Source of the DNA: JACCXG01 sp963785755
Lineage (GTDB): Bacteria > Acidobacteriota > Vicinamibacteria > Vicinamibacterales > 2-12-FULL-66-21
Assembly (NCBI GenBank): GCA_963785755.1
Contig: CAWAXG010000018.1
Location: forward strand, 1 to 10,185
Length of the DNA stretch: 10,185 nucleotides
Direction: 5' to 3'
Within the stretch, counting starts at the first letter, position 1. The number at the start of each line of letters is the position of its first letter. Of this stretch, positions 1 to 5,754 are shown piece by piece. The notes beneath the pieces were generated by a model, which saw only the letters and a program-made list of their open reading frames with translations, was not told the DNA's origin and made no database searches. The position numbers were made by a program, and so were the translations under genes.

Positions 1-97
1 TGATCACCTGTTCCACGGCATCGTGATCACTCATTCCACAGCATCGTGATCGCCCATTCCACGGGTCGTGATCACCGATTCCACGCATCGTGATCAC
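1..97. repeat. Left-end iterated transposase-binding repeats of IS21 element
   Basis: Five copies of a core related to GTGATCAC occur at 1-7 (first G outside the window), 23-30, 46-53 (variant GTGATCGC), 68-75 and 90-97. The period is 22-23 bp. The spacer in each unit resembles CATTCCAC followed by GCATC or a close variant. The same unit appears inverted at the right end of the element. IS21-family ends are known to carry such multiple repeats as transposase binding sites, and the near-helical-turn spacing (two turns) fits binding to one face of the DNA. Confidence 0.88.
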
Positions 98-131
98 CCT
101 GCTCGCCACCTGCTGAGGGTGGCTGGGGAGG

Positions 132-149
132 CGACGCGGGCGTCGTTTT
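132..149 (+). terminator. Possible intrinsic terminator upstream of istA
   Basis: CGACG at 132-136 and CGTCG at 141-145 form a short GC-rich stem around a CGGG loop, followed directly by TTTT (146-149). A second short stem, GCCACC (105-110) with GGTGGC (118-123), lies just before it. The position between the terminal repeats and istA would block transcription entering from flanking DNA. The stem is only five pairs long, so the call is tentative. Confidence 0.3.
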
Positions 150-191
150 ACCATCGCCGTTTTGGTCGAACGCGGGTTCGGCGGAGGGGTG

Positions 192-1755
192 ATGGCGACG
201 GAACGACTGCCCATGCGACACATTCGAGAGATTCTGCGACTGAAATGGCGTTTGAACCGGAGCCACCGCGACACCGCCCGGAGCCTGGGGATCAGTCCCG
301 GCGCCGTGGCGTCGGTCATCAGCCGCGCCACGGGGATCGGGCTGACGTGGGACGCGCTCGAGGCGCTGACCGACGACGCGCTTGGAACAACGGCTCTACG
401 GGCCGAAGATTCCAGGCCGAGTCGCGCGCCCGCTGCCCGATCCGGCCTGGATCCACACCGAACTGCGCCGTGCCGGCGTCACGCTGGAGCTCCTGCACCT
501 GGAGTATCTGCAGCAGCATGCGGACGGCTATCGCTATTCGGCCTTCTGCGCGCACTACCGCGACTGGCTCGGCCGGCAGCGCTGGTCCATGCGGCAGGTG
601 CACCAGGCCGGGGAGAAGCTCTTTGTCGATTACTCCGGCAAAAAGCCGGAGGTCGTCGAGGCGGCGACCGGGGTCGTGCGCTCGGTCGAATTGTTTGTCG
701 CCGTCCTCGGCGCCTCGAATTACACGTTTGCCGAGGCGACGGAGACGCAGCGGAGCGCCGATTTCATTCAGAGCCATGGCCGAGCGGTGGAGTATCTGGG
801 TGGCGTCCCCGCCGCGATCGTGCCGGATCAGCTCAAGAGCGGCATCCGCGACGCCTGCCGCTACGAACCGATCCTCCAGCGCACGTACGAAGAATGGGCG
901 ACCCACTACACGACGGTGATTTTGCCCGCCAGACCGGCCAAACCTCGTGACAAAGCCAAAGTCGAAGTGGCCGTCCAGGTCGCCCAACGCTGGATCCTCG
1001 CGCGGCTGCGCCATGAGACCTTCTTCTCCCTCGCCGCGCTGAACGTCCGGATCCGCGAGCTGCTCGTGGATCTCAACGCCCGGCCGATGAAGGGTTACGG
1101 CGGGGCCTCCCGCCGCGATCTCTTCACGCGCTTCGATCAGCCGGCGCTGCGGCCGTTACCGGCCGAGCGCTTCGTCTACACCGAATGGCGCCAGGCGCGC
1201 GTGAACATCGACTATCACGTCGACGTCGAGCGCCATCTCTACTCCGTGCCGTATCGGCTCATTCACCAGACCGTCGATCTCCGCCTTTCGGCCACGACCG
1301 TCGAAGTCTTTCAGCGAGGCACGCGGATCTGGCTGCATCGCCGCAGTCAGCATCCCGGCTTCACGACCGTCCCGGAGCACATGCCGCACGCCCACCGGGC
1401 GCATCTGGAGTGGAGCCCGTCGCGCTTGATCCGGTGGGGCGCCACGGTGGGGCCGCACACCGCCGCGCTGGTCGAGCAGATTCTCGCGAGCCGGCCGCAT
1501 CCCGAGCAGGGCTATCGGTCCTGTCTCGGCCTGCTGCGGCTCGCGAAGCAGTACGGCCCCGAGCGCGTTGAGGCGGCCAGCGGTCGGGCGGTCACCGTCG
1601 GCGCCCGGTCGTATCGCCACGTGGAGGCGATGCTCAAGCACGGCCTCGATCGCGTGCCGCTCGAGGCTGACGATCCGTCCCCCTCTCCGCGTCGGGTCCA
1701 TGACAACGTCCGCGGCCCGGCCTATTACCAACAGGAGCTCCCGCATGCTGACTGA
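192..1755 (+). pseudogene. istA: istA, IS21-family DDE transposase, frameshifted
   Basis: IstA cuts and joins the IS21 ends. Translation from ATG 192 (GGAGG at 183-187) gives 64 residues with an N-terminal helix-turn-helix region (RHIREILRLKWRLNRSHRDT followed by ARSLGISPGAVASVI). The frame then breaks. The rest reads in the next frame from GAA at 385 to TGA at 1753-1755. Joining the frames across one G of the GG at 384-385 restores the sequence TDDALEQRLYGPK and a product of about 520 residues, near the usual size. The integrase core is intact: Asp in LFVDYSG (composite residue 146), Asp in IVPDQLKSG (212) and Glu in PRDKAKVE (258). The site CTT-G could in principle allow a +1 shift, but a simple insertion or a sequence error is more likely. 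The end overlaps istB by 11 bp. Confidence 0.88.
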
Positions 1756-2500
1756 ACAGACCGTCGAACGACTCCGCAGTCTCCGGCTCGGCGCGATCGC
1801 CGACACCTACCTCGCTCAACAGCGCGATCCCTCGACCGCCTCGCTCAGTTTCGACGAGCGCCTCGGCATGCTGGTCGACGCCGAGCAGCTCGCCCGCGAT
1901 AATCGCGCGCTGGCGCGCCGGCTCAAGGAGGCCAAACTCCGCTTGAGCCAGGCGTGTCTCGAGGATCTCGACTACAGTGGCCGCAAACTCGACCGCGGCC
2001 TGATCCGGCAGCTCGCGACCTGCCACTGGGTCGCCGAGCATCAGAACATCCTGATCACCGGCCCGACCGGTGTCGGCAAAACGTTTCTCGCCTGCGCCTT
2101 GGGACAGCAGGCCTGCCGCCAGAGGCAGCGCGTGATCTACCGGCGCATTCCGCGTCTCTTTCCGGAACTCACGCTCGCGCATGGGGACGGGACGTACCCG
2201 ACCGTGCTGGCGCGCTTCGCGCGGGTCGATGTCCTCATCCTCGATGACTGGGGACTCGTCGGGCTCAAAGACGCGCAACGCCAGGACCTGCTGGAGATTC
2301 TCGACGACCGCGATGGCGCGCGGTCCACGATCATCACGAGTCAGCTCCCGAGCGATCGCTGGCATGAGCACTTGGGCGATCCGACGGTGGCCGACGCGAT
2401 TCTCGATCGCGTCGTGCATCGGGCGCATCGGCTCACCCTCGGTGGCCCTTCGCGGCGCAAGTCGAACGGGAACGCATCAGGCCCGAAGAGCGACGCATGA
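1745..2500 (+). CDS. istB: IstB, AAA+ ATPase transposition helper
   Basis: IstB is the ATP-dependent partner of IstA. It binds target DNA and, in the IS21 family, regulates where and when the transposase acts. The ATG at 1745 follows AGGAG (1733-1737) by seven bases and lies inside the end of istA, so translation is probably coupled. The product is 251 residues, typical for the family. Walker A is GPTGVGKT (residues 106-113) and Walker B is VLILDD (163-168). A sensor-like segment TIITSQ (195-200) and the family signature DPTVADAILDRVVHRAHRL (212-230) follow. The N-terminal ~75 residues form the predicted helical IstB-type region. The reading frame is intact, unlike istA. The first residues of a small ORF overlap its stop in an ATGA arrangement at 2497-2500. 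Confidence 0.95.
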   Translation: MLTEQTVERLRSLRLGAIADTYLAQQRDPSTASLSFDERLGMLVDAEQLARDNRALARRLKEAKLRLSQACLEDLDYSGRKLDRGLIRQLATCHWVAEHQNILITGPTGVGKTFLACALGQQACRQRQRVIYRRIPRLFPELTLAHGDGTYPTVLARFARVDVLILDDWGLVGLKDAQRQDLLEILDDRDGARSTIITSQLPSDRWHEHLGDPTVADAILDRVVHRAHRLTLGGPSRRKSNGNASGPKSDA

Positions 2501-2712
2501 GCACGGCGACACGATTTCGGGGGGATACCAACGGTCGGCTCCCCGCACGATCGTCGTTTATAGAGCATCCTGAGCGGTCGGCGATCGCCCGCGGCAGCCT
2601 GTGGACCGTGCCCGAGCTGTGGAAAACGCACAGAACGCGTTTCCCACAAGCTCGTTGGACGGCGCACAGACCGCGCCGTCCACAACGGCCCACAAGGCAT
2701 TCTTCTTCCTGA
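2497..2712 (+). CDS. Small hypothetical ORF after istB, doubtful
   Basis: An ATG at 2497 overlaps the istB stop codon (ATGA) and opens a 71-codon frame ending at 2712, with GAAGAG at 2485-2490 as a weak ribosome binding site. The product is Arg/Pro/Thr/Ser-rich with no recognisable domain. Most of the frame is occupied by two DNA inverted repeats (2614-2653 and 2656-2682), which is more typical of structured non-coding DNA than of a gene. The stop-start overlap is the only argument for translation. I consider it more likely to be a fortuitous frame in the IS tail. Confidence 0.15.
   Translation: MSTATRFRGDTNGRLPARSSFIEHPERSAIARGSLWTVPELWKTHRTRFPQARWTAHRPRRPQRPTRHSSS
2614..2682. repeat. Two adjacent hairpins in the IS21 3' tail
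   Basis: Two inverted repeats follow one another. The first pairs GAGCT-GTGG-AAACG (from 2614) with CGTTT-CCAC-AGCTC (to 2653), with one mismatch and a bulged A. The second is a perfect 10-base stem, TGGACGGCGC (2656-2665) with GCGCCGTCCA (2673-2682), around the seven-base loop ACAGACC. They lie between istB and the right-end repeats. No T-tract directly follows the second stem (next bases CAACGG), so a classical intrinsic terminator is not clear. The stems may stall transcription or protect the 3' end of the istAB transcript. The rest of 2501-2800 shows no other gene. Confidence 0.5.
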
Positions 2713-2801
2713 TTGAGGAAGAACGAAGAGAAACGATTACAATGACGCCTTTCACTCACGGAGGCTGATCGACAACACTGACGTCCCCGCGTCGCTTCGC
2801 T

Positions 2802-2872
2802 CCGATCACGATGGGCTGGAATGAGTGATCACGATGGTCTGGACGAAGTGATCACGATGTGTGGAATGCGCA
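2802..2872. repeat. Right-end inverted copies of the IS21 iterated repeats
   Basis: Three copies of the terminal unit lie at about 2802-2809 (degenerate, CCGATCAC), 2825-2832 and 2848-2855 (both GTGATCAC). The period is 23 bp. Each is followed by GATG and a GGAAT- or GGACG-like segment. They are reverse complements of the left-end units, so the two ends are inverted relative to each other, as needed for synapsis. The last unit runs to CGCA at 2869-2872, the likely element terminus. There are only three copies here against five on the left. Confidence 0.85.
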
Positions 2873-2927
2873 GACGGAGTCGGTTTGCTCTAGAGAGCCC
2901 GCGCTCGGCGACTGACGGGTTGGCGGC

Positions 2928-2933
2928 TAGAAT
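2928..2933 (+). promoter_or_regulatory. Candidate -10 box upstream of FRG gene
   Basis: TAGAAT at 2928-2933 matches the bacterial -10 consensus at five of six positions and lies 52 bases before the GTG start of the FRG gene. It is also about 55 bases beyond the IS21 right end. No convincing -35 hexamer is present at 16-18 bases, so any promoter would be weak or activator-dependent. The original upstream region may have been displaced by the insertion sequence. Confidence 0.2.
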
Positions 2934-2984
2934 CCTTTCGCGCGAGGAAAGCATCCCGCGCATGGCAACGAGAGCAGCCTGGCC

Positions 2985-3982
2985 GTGCCCAACACCGCGG
3001 ATCACATCCGACGATACGACTGTTCAACGGCCGACGAATTTCTGGACCGAATTTCTCCAAGAAGTGACCTGTTCTATGACTTCGGTCCGGGAGCCTTCAT
3101 GTTTCGCGGGCACGCCGACGCTCGTTTTCAACTGGTGCCCGCAGCCTTTCGGCTTGGCAGCTGGATGAGGACCAGGCGAGGGTGGCGGCGAGTCGAAGCA
3201 TGGTCCAACCAGACACAAGTGGACGCCGAACGTCAGGCAATTCGAGCATTCTTCGAACGCGCGGACGGAGCGGGGTTGAGTCTTCCGGAGGATTCGCAAT
3301 CATTGCGGTCACATATCCTCGAAGATCCGATAGCAGCCCACGAGTGGCCCACTCGGCAGGTCCTTTCTCTCCTCGGTCTCGCGCAGCACCACGGATTACC
3401 CACACGTCTGCTGGACTGGAGCAGGAGCGCAGTGAAAGCGGCGTATTTTGCTGCCAAACAGGCTGCGATGTGGCACTGGGGAGAAGCACACCCCCCTGAT
3501 GGCGTCAGCCACCTCGGGATGTGGGCCTATTCGTTGGTTGCTCGCGGAATCGGTCGCGAATTGGCGGGCGTGTTCGCGCCTGAAGATCGGATCGAGGTCG
3601 TGACCGCACCAGCGGCAGGCAACCCGAATCTGTACGCCCAGCAGGGCGTCTTCAGTCTATACCGACCCTCCGTGGTGGACCCGCAAGAACCAGTCGATCG
3701 CCGGCCTCTGGATGTCATCGTGGCCGAGCGTCCCAGTGCTCAGGCGTTGCTGCACTTCACGCTTCCAATCGATCAATCGCCGCCACTGCTCCGACTGCTG
3801 GCAAAGGAGGGAGTCAGCGGTACCTCCCTGTTCCCAGGTACGTCGGGGTTGTAGCCGGGCTACAGGAGGAACAGTTTTGGCGGACCAGAACAGCCTCCGC
3901 ACGCCAGAGAGGCTGCGGTCTCCTCATTTGGGTGGTGGGCTCGGCCGACCGCTCACCTTCGTCCAGCCTTCGTGCCATTTGA
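2985..3982 (+). pseudogene. FRG-domain protein, C-terminal tail shifted out of frame
   Basis: The intact frame runs from GTG 2985 to TAG at 3852-3854 (289 residues). It carries the FRG domain, named for its conserved Phe-Arg-Gly: FRGHADARFQLVPAAFR (40-56), LGLAQHHGLPTRLLDWSRS (130-148) and NPNLYAQQGVFSLYRP (213-228). The biochemical role of the domain is not established. Such genes often sit in accessory or defence-like regions. The frame ends early at SLFPGTSGL. The -1 frame from 3839 continues as YVGVVAGLQEEQFWRTRT and runs to TGA 3980-3982. The first part of this fits the usual FRG ending (SLFPG-Y-x-G-V, then a charged helix). One missing T after CCAGG (about 3838) would explain it. The start is chosen because the family N-terminus aligns from there. 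A weak GAGAG lies at 2970-2974, and ATG 2962 is in another frame. The loss of ~10-20 residues may be tolerated. Confidence 0.75.
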
Positions 3983-4095
3983 GGCAGCAGTCGGTGCGGC
4001 TTTCGAGCGCCTCCACCACCCCGGCCCGAGATGGCACGGCGGTAGCTTCACCCGAAAACTCAATAAAACTGGGGTGCGGTTCTGGACCTGATTGC
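3983..4095. other. Unassigned junction sequence between FRG gene and regulator remnant
   Basis: This stretch of ~110 bases holds no gene that I recognise. It is more AT-rich in its middle part (around 4053-4072, AAAACTCAATAAAACT) than the surrounding DNA. Its right edge is where the sigma-54 activator sequence abruptly loses homology. It may be the scar of an insertion or deletion, possibly the end of a lost mobile element, but no inverted repeat or attachment core can be assigned. Confidence 0.3.
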
Positions 4096-4398
4096 TCCTT
4101 CAATCAGCACGGTGAAATCCGTCGCGGCCACCCGCTCGATCCGATCGCGCACCCGCCTGATGGCATCGCTCGATCCAATCAACGGCGCGGCGCCGTCCGG
4201 CTGCCGCCTTGCCGGCATGCCCGCCGTATATCCCCCCGCCCGCTCGAGTTCCAGGAGGATCGCGGCGACGTGTGCGGCGGCGTCCATCAATCGAGCCGTC
4301 CACTCGTCGACGCCTCGCGGACCGTCGAACACGGCTTCCAGTGTTGACACCATGCCGTCACGATGCTCATAAGCAGCGAAGCGAGGCGTGGCGCGCAT
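4060..4398 (-). pseudogene. Sigma-54 activator (NtrC type), 5' fragment only
   Basis: The frame starts at ATG 4396-4398, with GAGG a few bases upstream. It encodes a short N-terminal segment (residues 1-70, no recognised sensory domain) and then the beginning of a sigma-54 interaction AAA+ domain: PLIGSSDAIRRVRDRIERV followed by AATDFTVLIEG (72-101). In intact family members the next residues are the Walker A motif (GESGTGKE or similar). Here the sequence continues AIRSRTAPQFY and stops at 4060. The ATPase, GAFTGA loop and DNA-binding domain are all missing, so it cannot activate sigma-54 transcription. The homology break is at about 4095. The remnant is divergent from the basic-protein gene at 4536, and the two share a ~137 bp intergenic region. 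Confidence 0.82.
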
Positions 4399-4473
4399 GA
4401 CGCGTCCTCGTCCCCGACCGGATCGCGTCCTCTCTCAGTAAGTCAATATCCGGACGTGTGCTGCACGAACCCC

Positions 4474-4503
4474 TTTACAGGTCGGTAGGCGCGGCGATAC
4501 TGT
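4474..4503 (+). promoter_or_regulatory. Candidate sigma-70-type promoter for basic-protein gene
   Basis: TTTACA (4474-4479) resembles the -35 box. It is followed after 16 bases by GATACT (4496-4501), or after 18 bases by TACTGT (4498-4503), as a -10 box. The gene start is at 4536, giving a short leader. The leader contains an inverted repeat, TGTAGG (4503-4508) with CCTACA (4516-4521), just before the GGAGAG ribosome binding site. The repeat could be an operator or a 5' hairpin. Confidence 0.4.
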
Positions 4504-4535
4504 GTAGGTTTTGGTCCTACAGTTGGAGAGACGAC

Positions 4536-4962
4536 ATGGATAAATCCCAATTAGTGCGGTTCGCCCGCCTCGGCGCGGTGGCACGCCTGGCGGAGATCGA
4601 ACAGGAGCGGCAAGCGATTCTTCGAGCGTTTCCAGACCTTCGACGAGCGCGACCCGAGGCCAGCGAGGCCGCCGCGCCGGCGGGCGACGACCCGAGGCAC
4701 ACGCGGCGCGCGCAGTGCGATGTCCGCGGCACAGCGCAAGGCGGTCAGCGAACGGATGCGGAAGTATTGGGCCGCCCGGCGCGGCGGCAGCGCACCGAAG
4801 CAGACTGGCAAATCGGCGGCAAAGTCCGCGGCAAAGTCCGCGGGAAAGTCCGCAACCAAGCGCGCCCCTCGGAAGATGTCCGCAGCGGCCCGGAAGCGGA
4901 TCGCCGCCGCGCAGAAGGCTCGATGGGCGGAGTGGAGAAAGAAGAAGGGGGCGGCGGCCTAA
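4536..4962 (+). pseudogene. Small basic histone-H1-like protein, two halves in different frames
   Basis: ATG 4536 has GGAGAG at 4525-4530. It encodes MDKSQLVRFARLGAVARLAE and continues IEQERQAILRAFPDLRR, a helical N-terminus. This frame then runs into Ala/Arg-rich sequence without the expected ending. The C-terminal half lies in the next frame, from ATG 4720 to TAA 4960-4962 (80 residues). It contains a module MSAAQRKAVSERMRKYWAARR (1-21), four KSAA-type repeats (31-46) and a second copy of the module, MSAAARKRIAAAQKARWAEW (53-72). The Lys/Ala/Arg composition suggests binding to DNA or another polyanion; this is inference. I believe the two halves are one gene split by a one-base insertion (or two-base loss) in about 4640-4718, because this N-terminus and C-terminus occur together in such proteins. 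Independent translation from ATG 4720 is possible, but no good ribosome binding site precedes it. Confidence 0.65.
4810..4857 (+). repeat. 12-bp tandem repeat encoding KSAA units
   Basis: Four in-frame 12-base units are present: AAATCGGCGGCA (4810-4821), AAGTCCGCGGCA (4822-4833), AAGTCCGCGGGA (4834-4845) and AAGTCCGCAACC (4846-4857). They encode KSAA, KSAA, KSAG and KSAT in the linker between the two basic modules. Units two and three differ by a single base, which suggests recent slippage, so copy number probably varies between relatives. Confidence 0.75.
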
Positions 4963-4968
4963 GCGATG

Positions 4969-5001
4969 CCTGAGGAGAGAGCCATCCTCAGGGGTGGCTC
5001 T
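4969..5001 (+). terminator. Overlapping hairpins after basic-protein gene
   Basis: A perfect 8-base stem, CCTGAGGA (4969-4976) with TCCTCAGG (4985-4992), starts seven bases after the stop codon. A second perfect 7-base stem, AGAGCCA (4978-4984) with TGGCTCT (4995-5001), uses the loop of the first stem as its 5' arm. The two are therefore interleaved and probably alternative. No strong T-tract follows, so Rho-independent termination is only moderately supported. They lie in the gap between two convergent genes and could end transcription from the left gene. Confidence 0.45.
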
Positions 5002-5111
5002 ACCTCGCTCTTAATCGCAACAATAACCCGTGACGGTGCAAGAGAACTAGATAACCAGTCCACCCGAAAAGACGACCCAGCACCTGTCATAGTCGCAATT
5101 CCGTAACTGCC

Positions 5112-5687
5112 TCATTTCGCCCGGCGCCTTACGATGGCTACGACCTCCGAGCCGCCGACGAGCGTCTCCGCCACCGTCAGACCGATGAATTCGTATCCAC
5201 CTTCAGCCGCTTCCGACAACTCCTTCTGCAACGTGCTCGTCTTCTTGGTGGCCATCAATCGGTATTCGAACCCTCCAATGGCTTTGGCGCCCTTATCGCG
5301 TTCGAGGATCACTACTACCTCTTTGCCTCCGAATGTGCTTTGGAAGACGGTCTGCCCTCTATACTCGAACCCGGCGTTGCCAGCTTCCTGCATCTCCTTC
5401 TGCATCGTCGACGTTTTGTTTGTCGCAAGGAGGCGGTATTCGAACCGCGACGTTGCCGGCGCAGTTCTAGTCATGATGACGATCACTTCGGATCCCCCGA
5501 AGCTGGTCTCGCCTCCCATGACCGCACCAAACCGGAAGCCAGTACCGGCAGCCTCATTCATCTCTTTCTGCATGGTGGACGTCTTGTTGGCTGCCAGGAC
5601 GCGAGAGGCGGTCGCGGCCTGCGCGTAGGCGTTGCCGGCTGCGCCCAGACACACGGCTGCGCACGCGAGAAGAGTCGCGCGGTACAT
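5112..5687 (-). CDS. Secreted protein of three ~57-residue repeats
   Basis: A 191-residue product starts at ATG 5685-5687, with AGGAG at about 5694-5698. The N-terminus MYRATLLACAAVCLGAAGNA followed by YAQA is a signal peptide with likely cleavage after AYA (residue 22), so the protein is exported. The mature part is three copies of one module (about residues 28-74, 81-131 and 139-189). Each has a [FL]-x-YRL[LM]AT-like strand, the signature KTST[ML]QKE[ML], a small helix, G[FY][ER][FY], and a closing GG[SK]EVV strand ending in [TE]R or RR. Copies are spaced 56 and 58 residues apart. The module recalls the small domains of DUF4177-like proteins, but I am not sure of the family. No catalytic motif or Cys is evident, so a binding or structural role in the envelope is possible. 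The gene has its own promoter and is separate from the operon upstream. Confidence 0.85.
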   Translation of the reverse strand: MYRATLLACAAVCLGAAGNAYAQAATASRVLAANKTSTMQKEMNEAAGTGFRFGAVMGGETSFGGSEVIVIMTRTAPATSRFEYRLLATNKTSTMQKEMQEAGNAGFEYRGQTVFQSTFGGKEVVVILERDKGAKAIGGFEYRLMATKKTSTLQKELSEAAEGGYEFIGLTVAETLVGGSEVVAIVRRRAK

Positions 5688-5721
5688 CGGGTACTCCTAG
5701 TTTGTGGGGGGGAACGCCTGA

Positions 5722-5751
5722 ATAGTAACGGATTGACCTTGGAGCTGTCAA
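5722..5751 (-). promoter_or_regulatory. Strong sigma-70-type promoter for repeat protein
   Basis: On the minus strand TTGACA (5751-5746) is a perfect -35 hexamer, and TACTAT (5727-5722) is a good -10, with an 18-base spacer. The start codon lies about 35 bases further on. The -35 region also contains an inverted repeat: plus-strand ACCTTG (5736-5741) pairs with CAAGGT (5749-5754). The repeat overlaps the -35 box and spacer and could be a repressor operator. Confidence 0.6.
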
Positions 5752-5754
5752 GGT

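Larger units (their letters stand above)
1..2872 (+). mobile_element. IS21-family insertion sequence, left tip outside window
   Basis: The element carries the IS21 hallmark pair istA (DDE transposase) and istB (AAA+ ATPase), overlapping by 11 bp. Multiple short iterated repeats lie at each end in inverted orientation: five at the left (1-97) and three at the right (about 2802-2872). The right end probably finishes with the CA dinucleotide at 2871-2872, as IS21-family elements usually end in CA. Its reverse complement predicts that the left end begins about 18 bases before position 1, so the left terminus and the target duplication cannot be seen. The right boundary is uncertain by several bases. 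istA carries an apparent one-base insertion, so this copy is probably not autonomous unless the ribosome shifts frame or the base is a sequence error. Confidence 0.9.

Noticed and set aside
1..97. CRISPR array suggested by regular ~22 bp repeats
   Set aside because: The repeated part is short, the spacers are themselves near-identical, and inverted copies occur at the other end of an istAB pair, so they are IS21 terminal repeats.
319..1014. Long minus-strand open frame opposite istA (231 codons)
   Set aside because: It lies wholly antisense to clear IstA sequence, is Arg/Ala/Gly-rich as expected of a GC-rich shadow frame, and has no recognisable domain.
1634..2428. 264-codon minus-strand frame opposite istA end and istB
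   Set aside because: It mirrors the IstB coding strand and contains no family motif; high GC content keeps the frame open.
3712..4347. 211-codon plus-strand frame spanning the FRG end and the regulator remnant
   Set aside because: It overlaps the FRG 3' end in another frame and is antisense to the sigma-54 activator sequence. Composition is low-complexity Arg/Ser/Pro.
2985..4398. Two-gene defence system (FRG protein plus regulator)
   Set aside because: The regulator is a truncated fragment on the opposite strand, and no second effector gene is visible, so no system can be supported.
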